Assembly (NCBI GenBank): GCA_020002185.1
Contig: CM034537.1
Coordinates: forward strand, 71,213,585-71,277,584
Source: Paraescarpia echinospica
Taxonomy: Eukaryota > Annelida > Polychaeta > Sabellida > Siboglinidae
DNA length: 64,000 nucleotides
Direction: 5' to 3'
Shown here: piece by piece, positions 41,549-52,700 of the stretch
Numbering within the stretch: the first letter of the stretch is position 1
Layout: every line of letters begins with the position of its first letter
Position numbers and translations under genes: made by a program
The notes under the pieces: generated by a model
The model's input: the letters and a program-made list of their open reading frames with translations, nothing else
Databases searched by the model: none
What the model was told of the DNA's origin: nothing

Positions 41549-42619
41549 CTGCAAACACACAAGCACACACCGGTCAGTCCTTGTCAAGTCAACCAGTTGT
41601 CTATCATAAGGCCAAATAAAATAATACCTGTGTTTCCAGTAACCCGACCTTCCCTAATATTTCCGTGCGACCCAATGCATTTTTTCAAGAACAATTTTTT
41701 TTTTTATGTTGCCGACGCTCGACCCTTGCCTCTGACCAAAAACTTTTCTCTTAACATTATATTATATTCCGGCAAAAGACTACTATAACAATCATTCAAC
41801 TTAATAAAAAATACAGATAATCATTGCAGAAGTCCTGAAAAGTAACAAGAATTGACCTTTTGGAACGGAAATTCTGCGATCGTCCCTAGTATTGGATGGG
41901 TTTCCGTGTAAATCGTTGCGAATTGTCATGGCGCCCCTGCTACCTCGTGTCAACCGACGTAAACAGGGACGCGGGCGGAAGGCACTAACATAAACCGTTT
42001 CGTGATTGTTGTCTGCTAAGCGCATTGAATACATGTTAATTAAATATACTTGCCACATCGTTAGAACACGCATAAATGTACAGATTCCGGTTTCAATCAC
42101 AGCATTCGAAGGAATAACAATAGCCTAGGTTACGCTGGCTCATTGACAGTGTTTTCATTATCACATTAAGATACATATAACAGTACCTCCCAGTTTCATC
42201 CAAATGTGTCCATTTCATATTAACCCTAGCAGTGCAAGTTATAACACTTTTATAGACTGCAGGAATTTTTTATAAACTGACGAAAATAAAACAAAATATT
42301 ATAATAGGTCTGCCTACCCTAATGTTTTCGTAATAAAATGTTAGAAAATTAAACTATTTTTCCTACCTACCTACCCTATTTTAAAAAATCAATGTTACCG
42401 AAAACACAACTATATTTTATTGTGGCCTAAGATGAAAACGCATCGCCATGTAGCGTGAAACAGTGAAGTCACGGGAAACAAAGGGTGTGCAGTATACACA
42501 CCAGTACGCTTATTACAACACAAAATTAGATATATTTTCGCGGCTCAAATATTTTAAAGTGTACTGTACGGTTAATAGAACAAGTATGTTATATATATAT
42601 ATATATATATATATAAATA

Positions 42620-44002
42620 CAGTCATTTGCAAAAGTTTAAGACCAGGTACGATTTTTTGAAGAAATTTGACAAAACTATGATTGTTTGGCCTTCACATAA
42701 TATTATATCAGTTTATTTCGCCAAATAAACGTAGTACAACATAATATGAAATTTTATGTCGTCCAAAAGTGTCAGTGTCTCTACTTTTCAGTATTTAGTG
42801 TGGCCTCCTTTGCTGTCAATGACCGCCTGGATGCGATATGGCATGCTAGAAACCAGAGATTCGCAGTACTCCTGGGTGATTTCGGTGACCCAAACGTCCT
42901 TGATAGCTTGTTTCAAGTTTTGAGCGCTTGATGGTTGTTTGTCTGCCACCTTATCCTTCATTATAGTCCACATGTTCTCAATGGGATTTAGATCTGGGCT
43001 GTTCCCAGGCCATTCCAGCACGGAGATTTTGTTCTTCTTGAGGAAATCAGTGGCTACCTTGGATCGGTGACAAGGAGCGCCATCTTGCATGGAAATCGTA
43101 CATTTGTGGATGTCCATATGCAGTTTCAGCTTCTCCTTCAGCAAGTCCACGTACCTAGGTCCATTCATAGTGGTGTTAGGTGGAATAAAATACAGACCAG
43201 AAGGGCCAAAACATGACATGGCACCCCAAATCATCTGACTTGGCGGGTGTTTCATTGTGGCTGCTGTATATTTCTCATCAAATCGCTTACCTACTGGTCG
43301 CCTAACGTGCCTCTTGCGAGGTATAAACGGTTGCATGGTCGATTCATCTGAGAACAACACTTTCTTCCACTGCGCGAGAGTCCAGTGGCGATGTCGTCTG
43401 GCAAAGTCCAGTCTCTTTTTTTTCATCACAGGTGTCAGGCGTGGCTTCCGGGCCGGCTTGCGGGACTTGAGCCCAAATTCCTTGCTGAGACGTCTCGAAA
43501 CAGTACTGAGACTTATTTCCGTACCTTTTAAGTGTAAAGCAGCCCGAATTTTCTTGCATGAGCTCATTGGCGAGCACATCACGATGCGTCTCATTGCGTG
43601 GTCATCCCTGGGCGTAGTTTTCCGTGGACGACCACTCCTTTTACTGTCACGAAAAGTGCCATCAGTATTGAATTTGACGATGGCGTTGTGCACGGCTGTC
43701 TTAGAATAACGTAATTTAGCACTAATGTCTCTTTCCGTATATCCTTCTCCATGTAGAGTCACTATTTGTGCCCTTAGAACCTCTGTCAAAGACAATTTTT
43801 TGCCCATTTCAGGGTTGAAGACAAATCTGAAAAACACCTAATCGATACTGACAGCAGCAAACAAATGACCTGGAAGTACTGACTAGGCGTATTGCTTCAA
43901 GGCCCAAATAGGATGATGCAATCCAGACATTATCTGATGCAATCTGATGCCATACCATAAAATGCTTAAAAATCGTGCCTGGTCTTAAACTTTTGCAAAT
44001 GA

Positions 44003-44005
<3 letters not shown>
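42620..44005 (-). mobile_element. Tc1-like transposon, complete
   Basis: 1386 bp, ends CAGTCATTTGCAAAAG and its complement, inverted repeats of about 30 bp (with one or two mismatches), TA on each side (42618-42619, 44006-44007). It inserted in a TA microsatellite at the outer edge of the inverted copy. It holds one uninterrupted transposase gene. Confidence 0.97.
42788..43807 (-). CDS. Tc1/mariner transposase, DD34E, intact
   Basis: 339 residues from the ATG at 43807 (MGKKLSLTEVL). The open frame extends a little upstream but without ATG. N-terminal paired-like helix-turn-helix DNA-binding region (TERDISAKLRYSKTAVHNAI) and a GRPRKTT hinge, then the catalytic core: LFSDEST (first Asp), SMQDGAPCHRS (second Asp), and NSPDLNPIENMW (Glu), with exactly 34 residues between the second Asp and the Glu. 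Length is normal for Tc1 (about 340). No stop or frameshift, and both termini are present, so this copy may still be able to move; expression is unknown. Confidence 0.96.
   Translation of the reverse strand: MGKKLSLTEVLRAQIVTLHGEGYTERDISAKLRYSKTAVHNAIVKFNTDGTFRDSKRSGRPRKTTPRDDHAMRRIVMCSPMSSCKKIRAALHLKGTEISLSTVSRRLSKEFGLKSRKPARKPRLTPVMKKKRLDFARRHRHWTLAQWKKVLFSDESTMQPFIPRKRHVRRPVGKRFDEKYTAATMKHPPSQMIWGAMSCFGPSGLYFIPPNTTMNGPRYVDLLKEKLKLHMDIHKCTISMQDGAPCHRSKVATDFLKKNKISVLEWPGNSPDLNPIENMWTIMKDKVADKQPSSAQNLKQAIKDVWVTEITQEYCESLVSSMPYRIQAVIDSKGGHTKY

Positions 44006-44060
<55 letters not shown>
44006..44060. repeat. TA microsatellite, right flank of the Tc1
   Basis: About 27 TA units. With the TA run at 42585-42617 it formed one tract before the transposon inserted. 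Confidence 0.9.
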
Positions 44061-44061
<1 letters not shown>

Positions 44062-44432
44062 CACACACCTCCACCTCTGTCCGTTCCTGAATCGCTTGTC
44101 CTGTCTGCTCTCAGTAATTCGTAGCCATCCAAATGTGCCTCACTATCGGGAATGCAACAGTTAATCCAGATTTCGCAGAAAGTCAGTGTACAAGCTTCTT
44201 TGTATGCACAGTTGTACCTGATGTTTGTAAACAGTTCGTCCATCTTGTTGTGTAACGAATGTGCGTTGCCAAACACAATTGTGGGAAGGGGGGGTTTCGT
44301 TGGACTTACACCATCACGACTACCCCTCACGCGTTTTTTCATTGTGTTTTTGTTCGTAATGTCCGAAGAGCACTCTATACTGACAGATGAAACGTTATTA
44401 ACGTTAAAAACAGAAAGAGCAAGCAAGAACAA
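44061..44432 (-). pseudogene. LINE endonuclease N-terminal fragment
   Basis: Reverse strand reads TIVFGNAHSLHNKMDELFT, CEIWINCCIPDSEAHLDGYE and RADRTSDSGTDRGGGVC, the opening blocks of a LINE endonuclease. It stops at the TA tract, so the rest was lost or lies elsewhere. The family differs from both CR1-like elements here. Confidence 0.75.
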
Positions 44433-44864
44433 GAGCTATTTTTGTCCATATGTATTTTACTAAATTATTTCGACAGCATGCGTTTATGTATACGGCAGGG
44501 TCAATGTAAACGACAGTTGATAATTTTGCCCAAACAGCTCCTCAAAATGACCAGGAGATGGTCATGTCGTACTAAAGTGTTGTTTCAGATTGTTTGCATT
44601 CCTGTCCCAGACGAATTACAGCAGACCTCCGTTCCGCCGAAATCAATGGTAGCTGAGAGAAACCTCACTCAAAGACGGAATGATTTCCCACAAAATAGTA
44701 TTAGTTCATCGCCATGATGTACGTATTGTGCATAGCATATATTGTACATATATACCCTCTACAGCGCGCATTTTCTTGTATTCTTAGCAGTCGTTGAGCA
44801 AATACTTTTGATAGTAGGCAGATTTCGCCACAAGACGCAGTGTTTGACATAAATATATTTTCAC

Positions 44865-45864
44865 NNNNNNNNNNNNNNNNNNNNNNNNNNNNNNNNNNNN
44901 NNNNNNNNNNNNNNNNNNNNNNNNNNNNNNNNNNNNNNNNNNNNNNNNNNNNNNNNNNNNNNNNNNNNNNNNNNNNNNNNNNNNNNNNNNNNNNNNNNNN
45001 NNNNNNNNNNNNNNNNNNNNNNNNNNNNNNNNNNNNNNNNNNNNNNNNNNNNNNNNNNNNNNNNNNNNNNNNNNNNNNNNNNNNNNNNNNNNNNNNNNNN
45101 NNNNNNNNNNNNNNNNNNNNNNNNNNNNNNNNNNNNNNNNNNNNNNNNNNNNNNNNNNNNNNNNNNNNNNNNNNNNNNNNNNNNNNNNNNNNNNNNNNNN
45201 NNNNNNNNNNNNNNNNNNNNNNNNNNNNNNNNNNNNNNNNNNNNNNNNNNNNNNNNNNNNNNNNNNNNNNNNNNNNNNNNNNNNNNNNNNNNNNNNNNNN
45301 NNNNNNNNNNNNNNNNNNNNNNNNNNNNNNNNNNNNNNNNNNNNNNNNNNNNNNNNNNNNNNNNNNNNNNNNNNNNNNNNNNNNNNNNNNNNNNNNNNNN
45401 NNNNNNNNNNNNNNNNNNNNNNNNNNNNNNNNNNNNNNNNNNNNNNNNNNNNNNNNNNNNNNNNNNNNNNNNNNNNNNNNNNNNNNNNNNNNNNNNNNNN
45501 NNNNNNNNNNNNNNNNNNNNNNNNNNNNNNNNNNNNNNNNNNNNNNNNNNNNNNNNNNNNNNNNNNNNNNNNNNNNNNNNNNNNNNNNNNNNNNNNNNNN
45601 NNNNNNNNNNNNNNNNNNNNNNNNNNNNNNNNNNNNNNNNNNNNNNNNNNNNNNNNNNNNNNNNNNNNNNNNNNNNNNNNNNNNNNNNNNNNNNNNNNNN
45701 NNNNNNNNNNNNNNNNNNNNNNNNNNNNNNNNNNNNNNNNNNNNNNNNNNNNNNNNNNNNNNNNNNNNNNNNNNNNNNNNNNNNNNNNNNNNNNNNNNNN
45801 NNNNNNNNNNNNNNNNNNNNNNNNNNNNNNNNNNNNNNNNNNNNNNNNNNNNNNNNNNNNNNNN
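44865..45864. other. Assembly gap, exactly 1000 N
   Basis: A round-number run of N, most likely a placeholder of unknown true length, directly followed by a CA repeat. Confidence 0.98.
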
Positions 45865-46019
<155 letters not shown>

Positions 46020-46307
46020 CTAGTGTATTCGGTGGACTGAAGAGAGTCGTAGAAGATTGGTTCTTGCAACTCGTTAATCTAAGTCTGATTCGTGGAGGTT
46101 GTCGGTCTAAATTTGGTTAAGTTTGATCCATGGTACTGTTCGTGTGTCTTGCATATCGTACACGAACCTGTTTTACGCAAATCGATGACCTTGGTATTGA
46201 CAATACGGATAGTCTCTTTACTTGTGAAGTGTAAGACAATGAGTTAGGTAACTAACGTATGCTTTGCATTACACTACGAAAAAAGACACAAGATAAGGTT
46301 TTCACAT

Positions 46308-46313
46308 TTTATT
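46308..46313 (-). terminator. Poly(A) signal of the two-exon zinc-binding gene
   Basis: AATAAA on the reverse strand about 345 bp past the stop codon at 46657, with no better candidate between. Confidence 0.55.
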
Positions 46314-46656
46314 CGTGTACAACACAAACGTTTTTACATGTCACGCTCCATAACTACAAGAACCAGAAACTAGTCATTGATACAAAGTCTTGCAAAATTT
46401 AATCGAGTACACGACGATACCGCACTTGCCTGCCATACGGCGAGGAGCCCTTGTGTGTCCAACAAAGTTGGTTCGGATACTTTGTTGCAGTATTGTTCCA
46501 GACAGTCAACCAGTCTTTAATCAACCTCATCCTCCATTACTGTCAGAACCATTTGTTTCATAGTGTTTCGCACTGTTTCGAAACGGATTCTTGCAACCAA
46601 GTATTGACATTACACAACTGTTCGACTGTCACGTCGGATAGCTTCACACGTGCGTC

Positions 46657-48014
46657 TTACAAAACACTCAAACAGTCTTTCATCACTGCAGTTAAATTAA
46701 TGGTCTCGACAGCCTCATCAAAGTGCATGCAAATTTGAATGTCATCAGGTAACATACAATCGTGATGAAATTTACTAGGATGGTCTATCTCGCAACCACG
46801 GCATTGTCGTCTTGAGAGTTCAAAGATGGTACATGCTATGTGACGGGCAAGCGTCTTCTTCATTTCGGTCGCCGGAAACTCAAGCGTAAAGTTCGGACCA
46901 ACAAAGTCAGGAGCGGAAGTTGCGACGTTGGCAGGCTGGGTAGAAGTTGTGACATTGACAGCGTTGGTAGTTGTGACGTCGTTAGGAACGGAAGTTGGTG
47001 TCGATGCTGTCCCGTTATCGTTAATCGTCTCTGTCGACACAGAGACCATTCGTTGCCGCTTTGCTGGTAGCGGGCCTTCAATGTAGTTCTGCAAGAATAT
47101 TTCAATAATATTTAAAAATATCAAAGAATACATGGGAATAGTACACCGTTGTTAGAGTACGGTGATACAAGAACCGGTAGGAAACTATGACAAGAAGTTG
47201 TATGATCGTAAAGATAAATTGTCGACAAAAATTACCCGTGGATGCAACCCTATACGGAGTTAAGACGTTGCCAGATGTTGATATAAAGAACAACGTAGGG
47301 GGGCCATAATCTTGGAAGCAAAGACGTAACAGAATATTATGTACCCGGATGTTAACAGGTAATAGACGAGTTCAACGATATAGGAAATAATAAAACGGGA
47401 CGAAGTTTTAGCGGAAGTAAAAACACAGTGGACACCCTTATAGCGGAAGCTATGGGGACACCATTTTAGGGAAAGTATATAGTAAAACAATATAAAGTAT
47501 GACTCACCACAAGCGCGTCCAACTCGGCGTCCTCGGCCGCCCTCTTTCGGCGGACACAACTGCCGCCGGTGACATGGCGCTTGCTATTATTTTTCCGTGT
47601 GAACGACGACCCACAGTCCGGGCAGGTGAAGGGTCTCTGCGATGGTGGTAGTTGTCTCGGAGTCAGTAAGGACTCCTCATCGGCAGCGCGCGTTCGAACC
47701 ATAATATACATGTCAGAGGCCACGTAACCATGTCGTTCGAATTGCAAATGTCCCGTATCGTCGACAATCATACGCTTCTTGCAGTATCTGCACCCGGTGT
47801 AGAAGGGAGTGTGCTTGCGTACTTTGTCGATAAGGAAACCTCTAACCACGATAACAGGGTCGGGGCTTAACGTTGATTTTAGAGTTGAGATGTCCACGAC
47901 GTCTGGTTCTGACGGCACGGAAGGGCGGTTGGTCACCGGCATGATGGGTCGGCTCGTCGGCTCGTCGCTCGAGTCTGCTGCATTGCGGGGTCGGTAATAG
48001 GATGTCTTCAACAT
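46657..48014 (-). CDS. Unrecognised two-exon protein with three putative zinc-binding modules
   Basis: Exon 1 is 47508-48014 (169 codons, ATG at 48014), exon 2 is 46657-47088 (143 codons plus stop), with a 419-bp intron (donor GTG|GTGAGT, acceptor TTCTTGCAG, phase 0); 312 residues. In order: a Ser/Pro-rich N-terminus; CRYCKKRMIVDDTGHLQFERH, a C-x2-C-x10-H-x5-H candidate finger near residue 70; FTCPDCGSSFTRKNNSKRH, a C2H2-like finger completed by Cys (C-x2-C-x12-H-x5-C) near residue 130; a basic RRKRAAED; PAKRQR, a possible nuclear signal; a Thr/Ala-rich linker; and CRGCEIDHPSKFHHDC, an unusual C-x2-C-x3-H-x4-H-H-x-C cluster. I infer a nuclear nucleic-acid-binding protein; I cannot name the family. 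After the stop the frame stays open for about 37 codons, so the TAA could be a nonsense change or hide a further exon. Confidence 0.72.
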
Positions 48015-48072
48015 GATGTTAGCCGTGCTGTCGTCGTGATAGGAATAACGGTCCGATTGGTAAAACACCGCG

Positions 48073-48080
48073 CTTATATA
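48073..48080 (-). promoter_or_regulatory. TATA box of the two-exon zinc-binding gene
   Basis: TATATAAG on the reverse strand, about 60 bp before the start codon at 48014, predicting a start about 30 bp downstream and a 5' UTR of only some 30 nt. Confidence 0.6.
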
Positions 48081-48171
48081 GTTAGTAAATGTGCTGAAAT
48101 TCACGTGGGCGTGCCGAACGAACACGGACCTCAGAATAGAAATTAAAAAGTCGTCGTATACCTTTATAATA

Positions 48172-48400
48172 ATAGCTCCTATCCTTTAACATGGGGAAAA
48201 TTTATATCGTTTAATATGGGGAAAGCTCCTATGCTTTAAGATGGGGAAAATTTCCTATATTTTAACATGGGACCAGAACTACTTTTCCAAGCTCATTTGC
48301 ATAACTGGCCACGTCCACAATTGCCAAATAAGGTCATTTACGCAAATGAGGCGAGCTCTATCGACACTGGGGGAAGGCCGGGGGAAATCCCTATCTTTTA
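48172..48400. repeat. Imperfect repeats around TCCTATCCTTTAACATGGGG
   Basis: Four diverged copies of about 25-35 bp lie in tandem from 48172 to 48272 (TTTAACATGGGGAAA, TTTAATATGGGGAAAG, TTTAAGATGGGGAAAA). A fifth isolated copy is near 48390. They lie upstream of the two-exon gene. Confidence 0.65.
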
Positions 48401-48449
48401 ACATGGGATTTCCACCGGGGCGCGCCAGCGTAAGCCGTGGATCACGTAC

Positions 48450-48505
48450 ATAACCACTGGCCATGCAGGCACCCTCTGGCAGAGGCTTGCGCAAGACAGG
48501 TAAAC
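48450..48505 (-). CDS. Possible exon of the unrecognised gene at 48665-49442
   Basis: Acceptor GTTTCCAG and donor GTACGT bound a 56-nt open stretch (LPVLRKPLPEGACMASGY) in the phase left by the preceding exon. Support is only splice signals and phase. Confidence 0.25.
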
Positions 48506-48664
48506 CTGGAAACGACATCTTGTGCCCTTCGCTCACCCGCGGGACACTACGGCTGCACAATGATGATGATGAACAAAAGGTTGATGAAGGACAACATTAC
48601 TGTGGACCAGCATTGGTGCTTCCATGGATTTCAGGTACACATAGCAGCATTGTCAATAACTCAC

Positions 48665-48914
48665 GTGGATGTATCTGAAATCCAAACCCTGTCCTCCCTT
48701 GCAAGTTGTTTTCTTGTACATTGCGTGAAGTGTCACCCGGGATTCTAGGTTCAACGATCCTCAGCCCGTTACTGCGCCGACCGCTGTCCGCCAGTCTCGG
48801 CGTGTCTCCGTCAAACAAGATGGGCGTGTAGTCGGCAAACACGCCCTTGGGGCCGTCAAAGAAAACGACTGACGTGACGGCTCGAACGGCCCCATTCGCG
48901 GCCTCGATCTCAAA
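48665..48914 (-). CDS. Internal exon of an unrecognised gene
   Basis: Bounded by acceptor TCTATACAG and donor CAC|GTGAGT, 250 nt, open in the phase that continues the exon at 49326-49442. It encodes FEIEAANGAVRAVTSVVFFD, FADYTPILFDGDTPRLADSG and NGLRIVEPRIPG. Alternating hydrophobic residues suggest beta-strands of an extracellular or lumenal domain. The layout loosely recalls the tectonic (DUF1619) domain, but I see no diagnostic match. The start and remaining exons are not in view; the gene may reach across the satellite to the right. Confidence 0.55.
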
Positions 48915-49325
48915 CTGTATAGAGACACAATGATATTGTATTGAAACAACGGCAATGGAACGAAAACAAACATAATGCAAATAATGTAGTTTTACTTCAA
49001 CGTGGTATACACAAATAACAATACTCGTATAATGGTGAAACTGACCGAAGATGTTATATGATTATGATGGCATTACATGAACAATTTGCGTTAATTAACT
49101 GTTTGCCAATACTGCGCAATTCTCGGCCAGTTGGAGAAATGCAATGGTAGCGGTTTGTATATGTATGTATGATTTATATTAATTTTATACAATTCTAAAA
49201 ATAAACTATGTCAAAACCTTCCACATAAGAGTAATATTCACGACCAGCATATATCAGATAATGCATGTATTTTTATACGCAATAAACATGGTCATCACAC
49301 GATACTGCAGTCAAACAACACCTAC

Positions 49326-49442
49326 TGTATATTGCCCGCCAAGACTGACGTCGGCGTCCATTTGCACAGCTCCCGATAACATTTGGTTCTGTCGCACGTC
49401 TCGTCTCATCGTCACACCTACGCCATTGTCCGAGTAGGAGAG
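49326..49442 (-). CDS. Upstream exon of the same unrecognised gene
   Basis: 117 nt between acceptor TTCTTCAG and donor ACA|GTAGGT, phase 0 at both ends: LSYSDNGVGVTMRRDVRQNQ, MLSGAVQMDADVSLGGQYT. GC-rich and codon-like against an AT-rich background. Splicing to 48914 joins QYT to FEIEAA. Confidence 0.55.
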
Positions 49443-49525
49443 CTGAAGAAGATATCAACGTGTTATGTTAATAGTGCGGGAAAGACTGTGTAATGTACGA
49501 GTGAAATGTCATAATAGACAAACAC

Positions 49526-49579
49526 ACGCACACACATACACACACACACACACACCACACACACACACATACGCACACA

Positions 49580-49678
<99 letters not shown>

Positions 49679-49682
49679 ACAT
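49526..49682. repeat. (AC)n microsatellite
   Basis: About 155 bp of AC with a few ACAA, CATA and CGCA interruptions. Open frames on the reverse strand (CVCV) are artefacts. Confidence 0.95.
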
Positions 49683-49768
49683 ACGTTTGTTACCCAGTAC
49701 ACTATGTGCCACAATCCGAGTGAATAGAAGCGGAAGAAATGAAGAACCTATGTAACTCGGGTGAGATG

Positions 49769-52700
49769 ATGTATACAACAGAGACAGGAAGACCACACAT
49801 GAGATGGATGAGATCAGGGATACAACAGAGAGAGAAAGACCACTCATAAGATGGATGAGATCAGGGATACAACAGAGAGAGAAAGACCACACATTAGACG
49901 GATGACATCAGGAATACAACAAAGAGAGGAAGACCACACATGAGATGGATGAGATCCGGGATACAACAAAGAGAGGAAGACCACACACGAGATGGATGAG
50001 ATCCGGGATACAACAGAGAGATGAAGACCACACAAGAGATGGATGAGATCAGGGATACAACAAAGAGAGGAAGACCACACACGAGATGGATGAGATCAGG
50101 GATACACCAGAGACAGGAAGACCACACACGAGATGGATGAGATCAGGGATACAACAGAGAGAGAGGAAGACGAAACACGAGATGGATGAGATCAGGGATA
50201 CAACAGAGAGAGAAAGACCACACATTAGACGGATGACATCAGGAATACAACAAAGAGAGGAGGACCACACATGAGATGGATGAGATCCGGGATACAACAG
50301 AGAGATGAAGACCACACACGAGATGGATGAGATCAGGGAAACAACAGAGAGAGAGAAAGACCAATCATGAGATGGATGAGATCAGGGATACAACAGAGAG
50401 AGAAAGACCACACATTAGACGGATGACATCAGGAATACAACAAAGAGAGGAGGACCACACATGAGATGGATGAGATCCGGGATACAACAGAGAGATGAAG
50501 ACCACACACGAGATGGATGAGATCAGGGAAACAACAGAGAGAGAAAGACCAATCATGAGATGGATGAGATCAGGGATACAACAGAGAGAGAAAGACCACA
50601 CATTAGACGGATGACATCAGGAATACAACAAAGAGAGGAGGACCACACATGAGATGGATGAGATCCGGGATACAACAGAGAGATGAAGACCACACACGAG
50701 ATGGATGAGATCAGGGATACAACAAAGAGAGGAAGACCACAGACGAGATGGATGAGATCAGGGATACAACAGAGACAGGAAGACGACACACGAGATGGAT
50801 GAGATCAGGGATACAACAGAGAGAGGAAGACGACACACGAGATGGATGAGATCAGGGTTACAACACAGAGAGAAAGATCACTCATGAGATGGATGAGATC
50901 AGGGATACAACAGAGAGAGAAAGACCACACATGAGACGGATGACATCAGGAATACAACAAAGAGGGGAACACCACACATGAGATGGATGAGATCCGGGAT
51001 ACAACAGAGAGATGAAGACCACACACGAGATGAATGAGATCAGGGATACAAGAGAGAGGAACACCACACACGAGATGGATGAGATCAGATATACAACAAA
51101 GAGAGGAAGACCACACACGAGATGGATGAGATCTGGGATACAACAGAGACAGGAAGACCACACAAGAGATGGATGTGATCATTGATACCAGAGATAGGAA
51201 GACGACACACGAGATGAATGAGTTCAGGCAGGGACACAACAGACAGAGGAAGACCACATGTGAGATGGATGAGATCAGGGATACAACAAAGAGAGGAAGA
51301 CCTAACATGAGATGGATGAGATCAGGGATACAACAGAGAGAGGAAGACCACACATGATATGGATGAGATCAGGGATACAACAGAGACGGGAAGACCACAC
51401 ACGAGATGGATGAGATCAGGGATACAACAGAGAGAGGAAGACGACACACGAGATGGATGAGATCAGGGTTACAACAGAGAGAGAAAGACCACTCATGAGA
51501 TGGATGAGATCAGGGATACAACAGAGAGAGAAAGACCACACATGAGATGGATGACATCAGGAATACAACAAAGAGAGGAATACCACACATGAGATGGATG
51601 AGATCCGGAATACAACAGAGAGATGAAGACCACACACGAGATGGATGAGATCAGGGATACAACAGAGACAGGAAGACCACACACGAGATGGATGAGATCA
51701 GGGATACAAGAGAGAGAAAGACCACCCACGAGATGGATGAGATCAGGGATACAACAGAGACAGGAAGACCACACACGAGATGGATGAGATCAGGGATACA
51801 ACAGAGAGAGGAAGACCACACAGGAGATGGATGAGATCAGGGATACAAGAGAGAGGAAGACGACACACGAGATGGATGAGATCAGGGATAAAAAAGAGAG
51901 AGGAAGACCACACAAGAGATGGATGAGATCAGGGATACAACAAAGAGAGGAAGACCACACACGAGATGGATGAGATCAGGGATACACCAGAGACAGGAAG
52001 ACCACACACGAGATGGATGAGATCAGGGATACAACAGAGAGAGAGGAAGACGAAACATGAGATGGATGAGATCAGGGATACAACAGAGAGAGAAAGACCA
52101 CACATTAGACGGATGACATCAGGAATACAACAAAGAGAGGAGGACCACACATGAGATGGATGAGATCCGGGATACAACAGAGAGATGAAGACCACACACG
52201 AGATGGATGAGATCAGGGAAACAACAGAGAGAGAAAGACCAATCATGAGATGGATGAGATCAGGGATACAACAGAGAGAGAAAGACCACACATTAGACGG
52301 ATGACATCAGGAATACAACAAAGAGAGGAGGACCACACATGAGATGGATGAGATCCGGGATACAACAGAGAGATGAAGACCACACACGAGATGGATGAGA
52401 TCAGGGAAACAACAGAGAGAGAAAGACCAATCATGAGATGGATGAGATCAGGGATACAACAGAGAGAGAAAGACCACACATTAGACGGATGACATCAGGA
52501 ATACAACAAAGAGAGGAGGACCACACATGAGATGGATGAGATCCGGGATACAACAGAGAGATGAAGACCACACACGAGATGGATGAGATCAGGGAAACAA
52601 CAGAGAGAGAAAGACCAATCATGAGATGGATGAGATCAGGGATACAACAGAGAGAGAAAGACCACACATTAGACGGATGACATCAGGAATACAACAAAGA

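Larger units (their letters stand above)
38477..42617 (-). repeat. Right arm of the inverted duplication (partial transporter gene copy)
   Basis: Reverse complement of introns 6-9 and exons 7-9 of the heavy-chain gene, from CCAGTT in intron 9 to the TA tract in intron 6. It has no hAT, a shorter 33-bp array and a distinct 12-bp array. The outer edge is a TA tract now carrying a Tc1 element. Confidence 0.92.
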
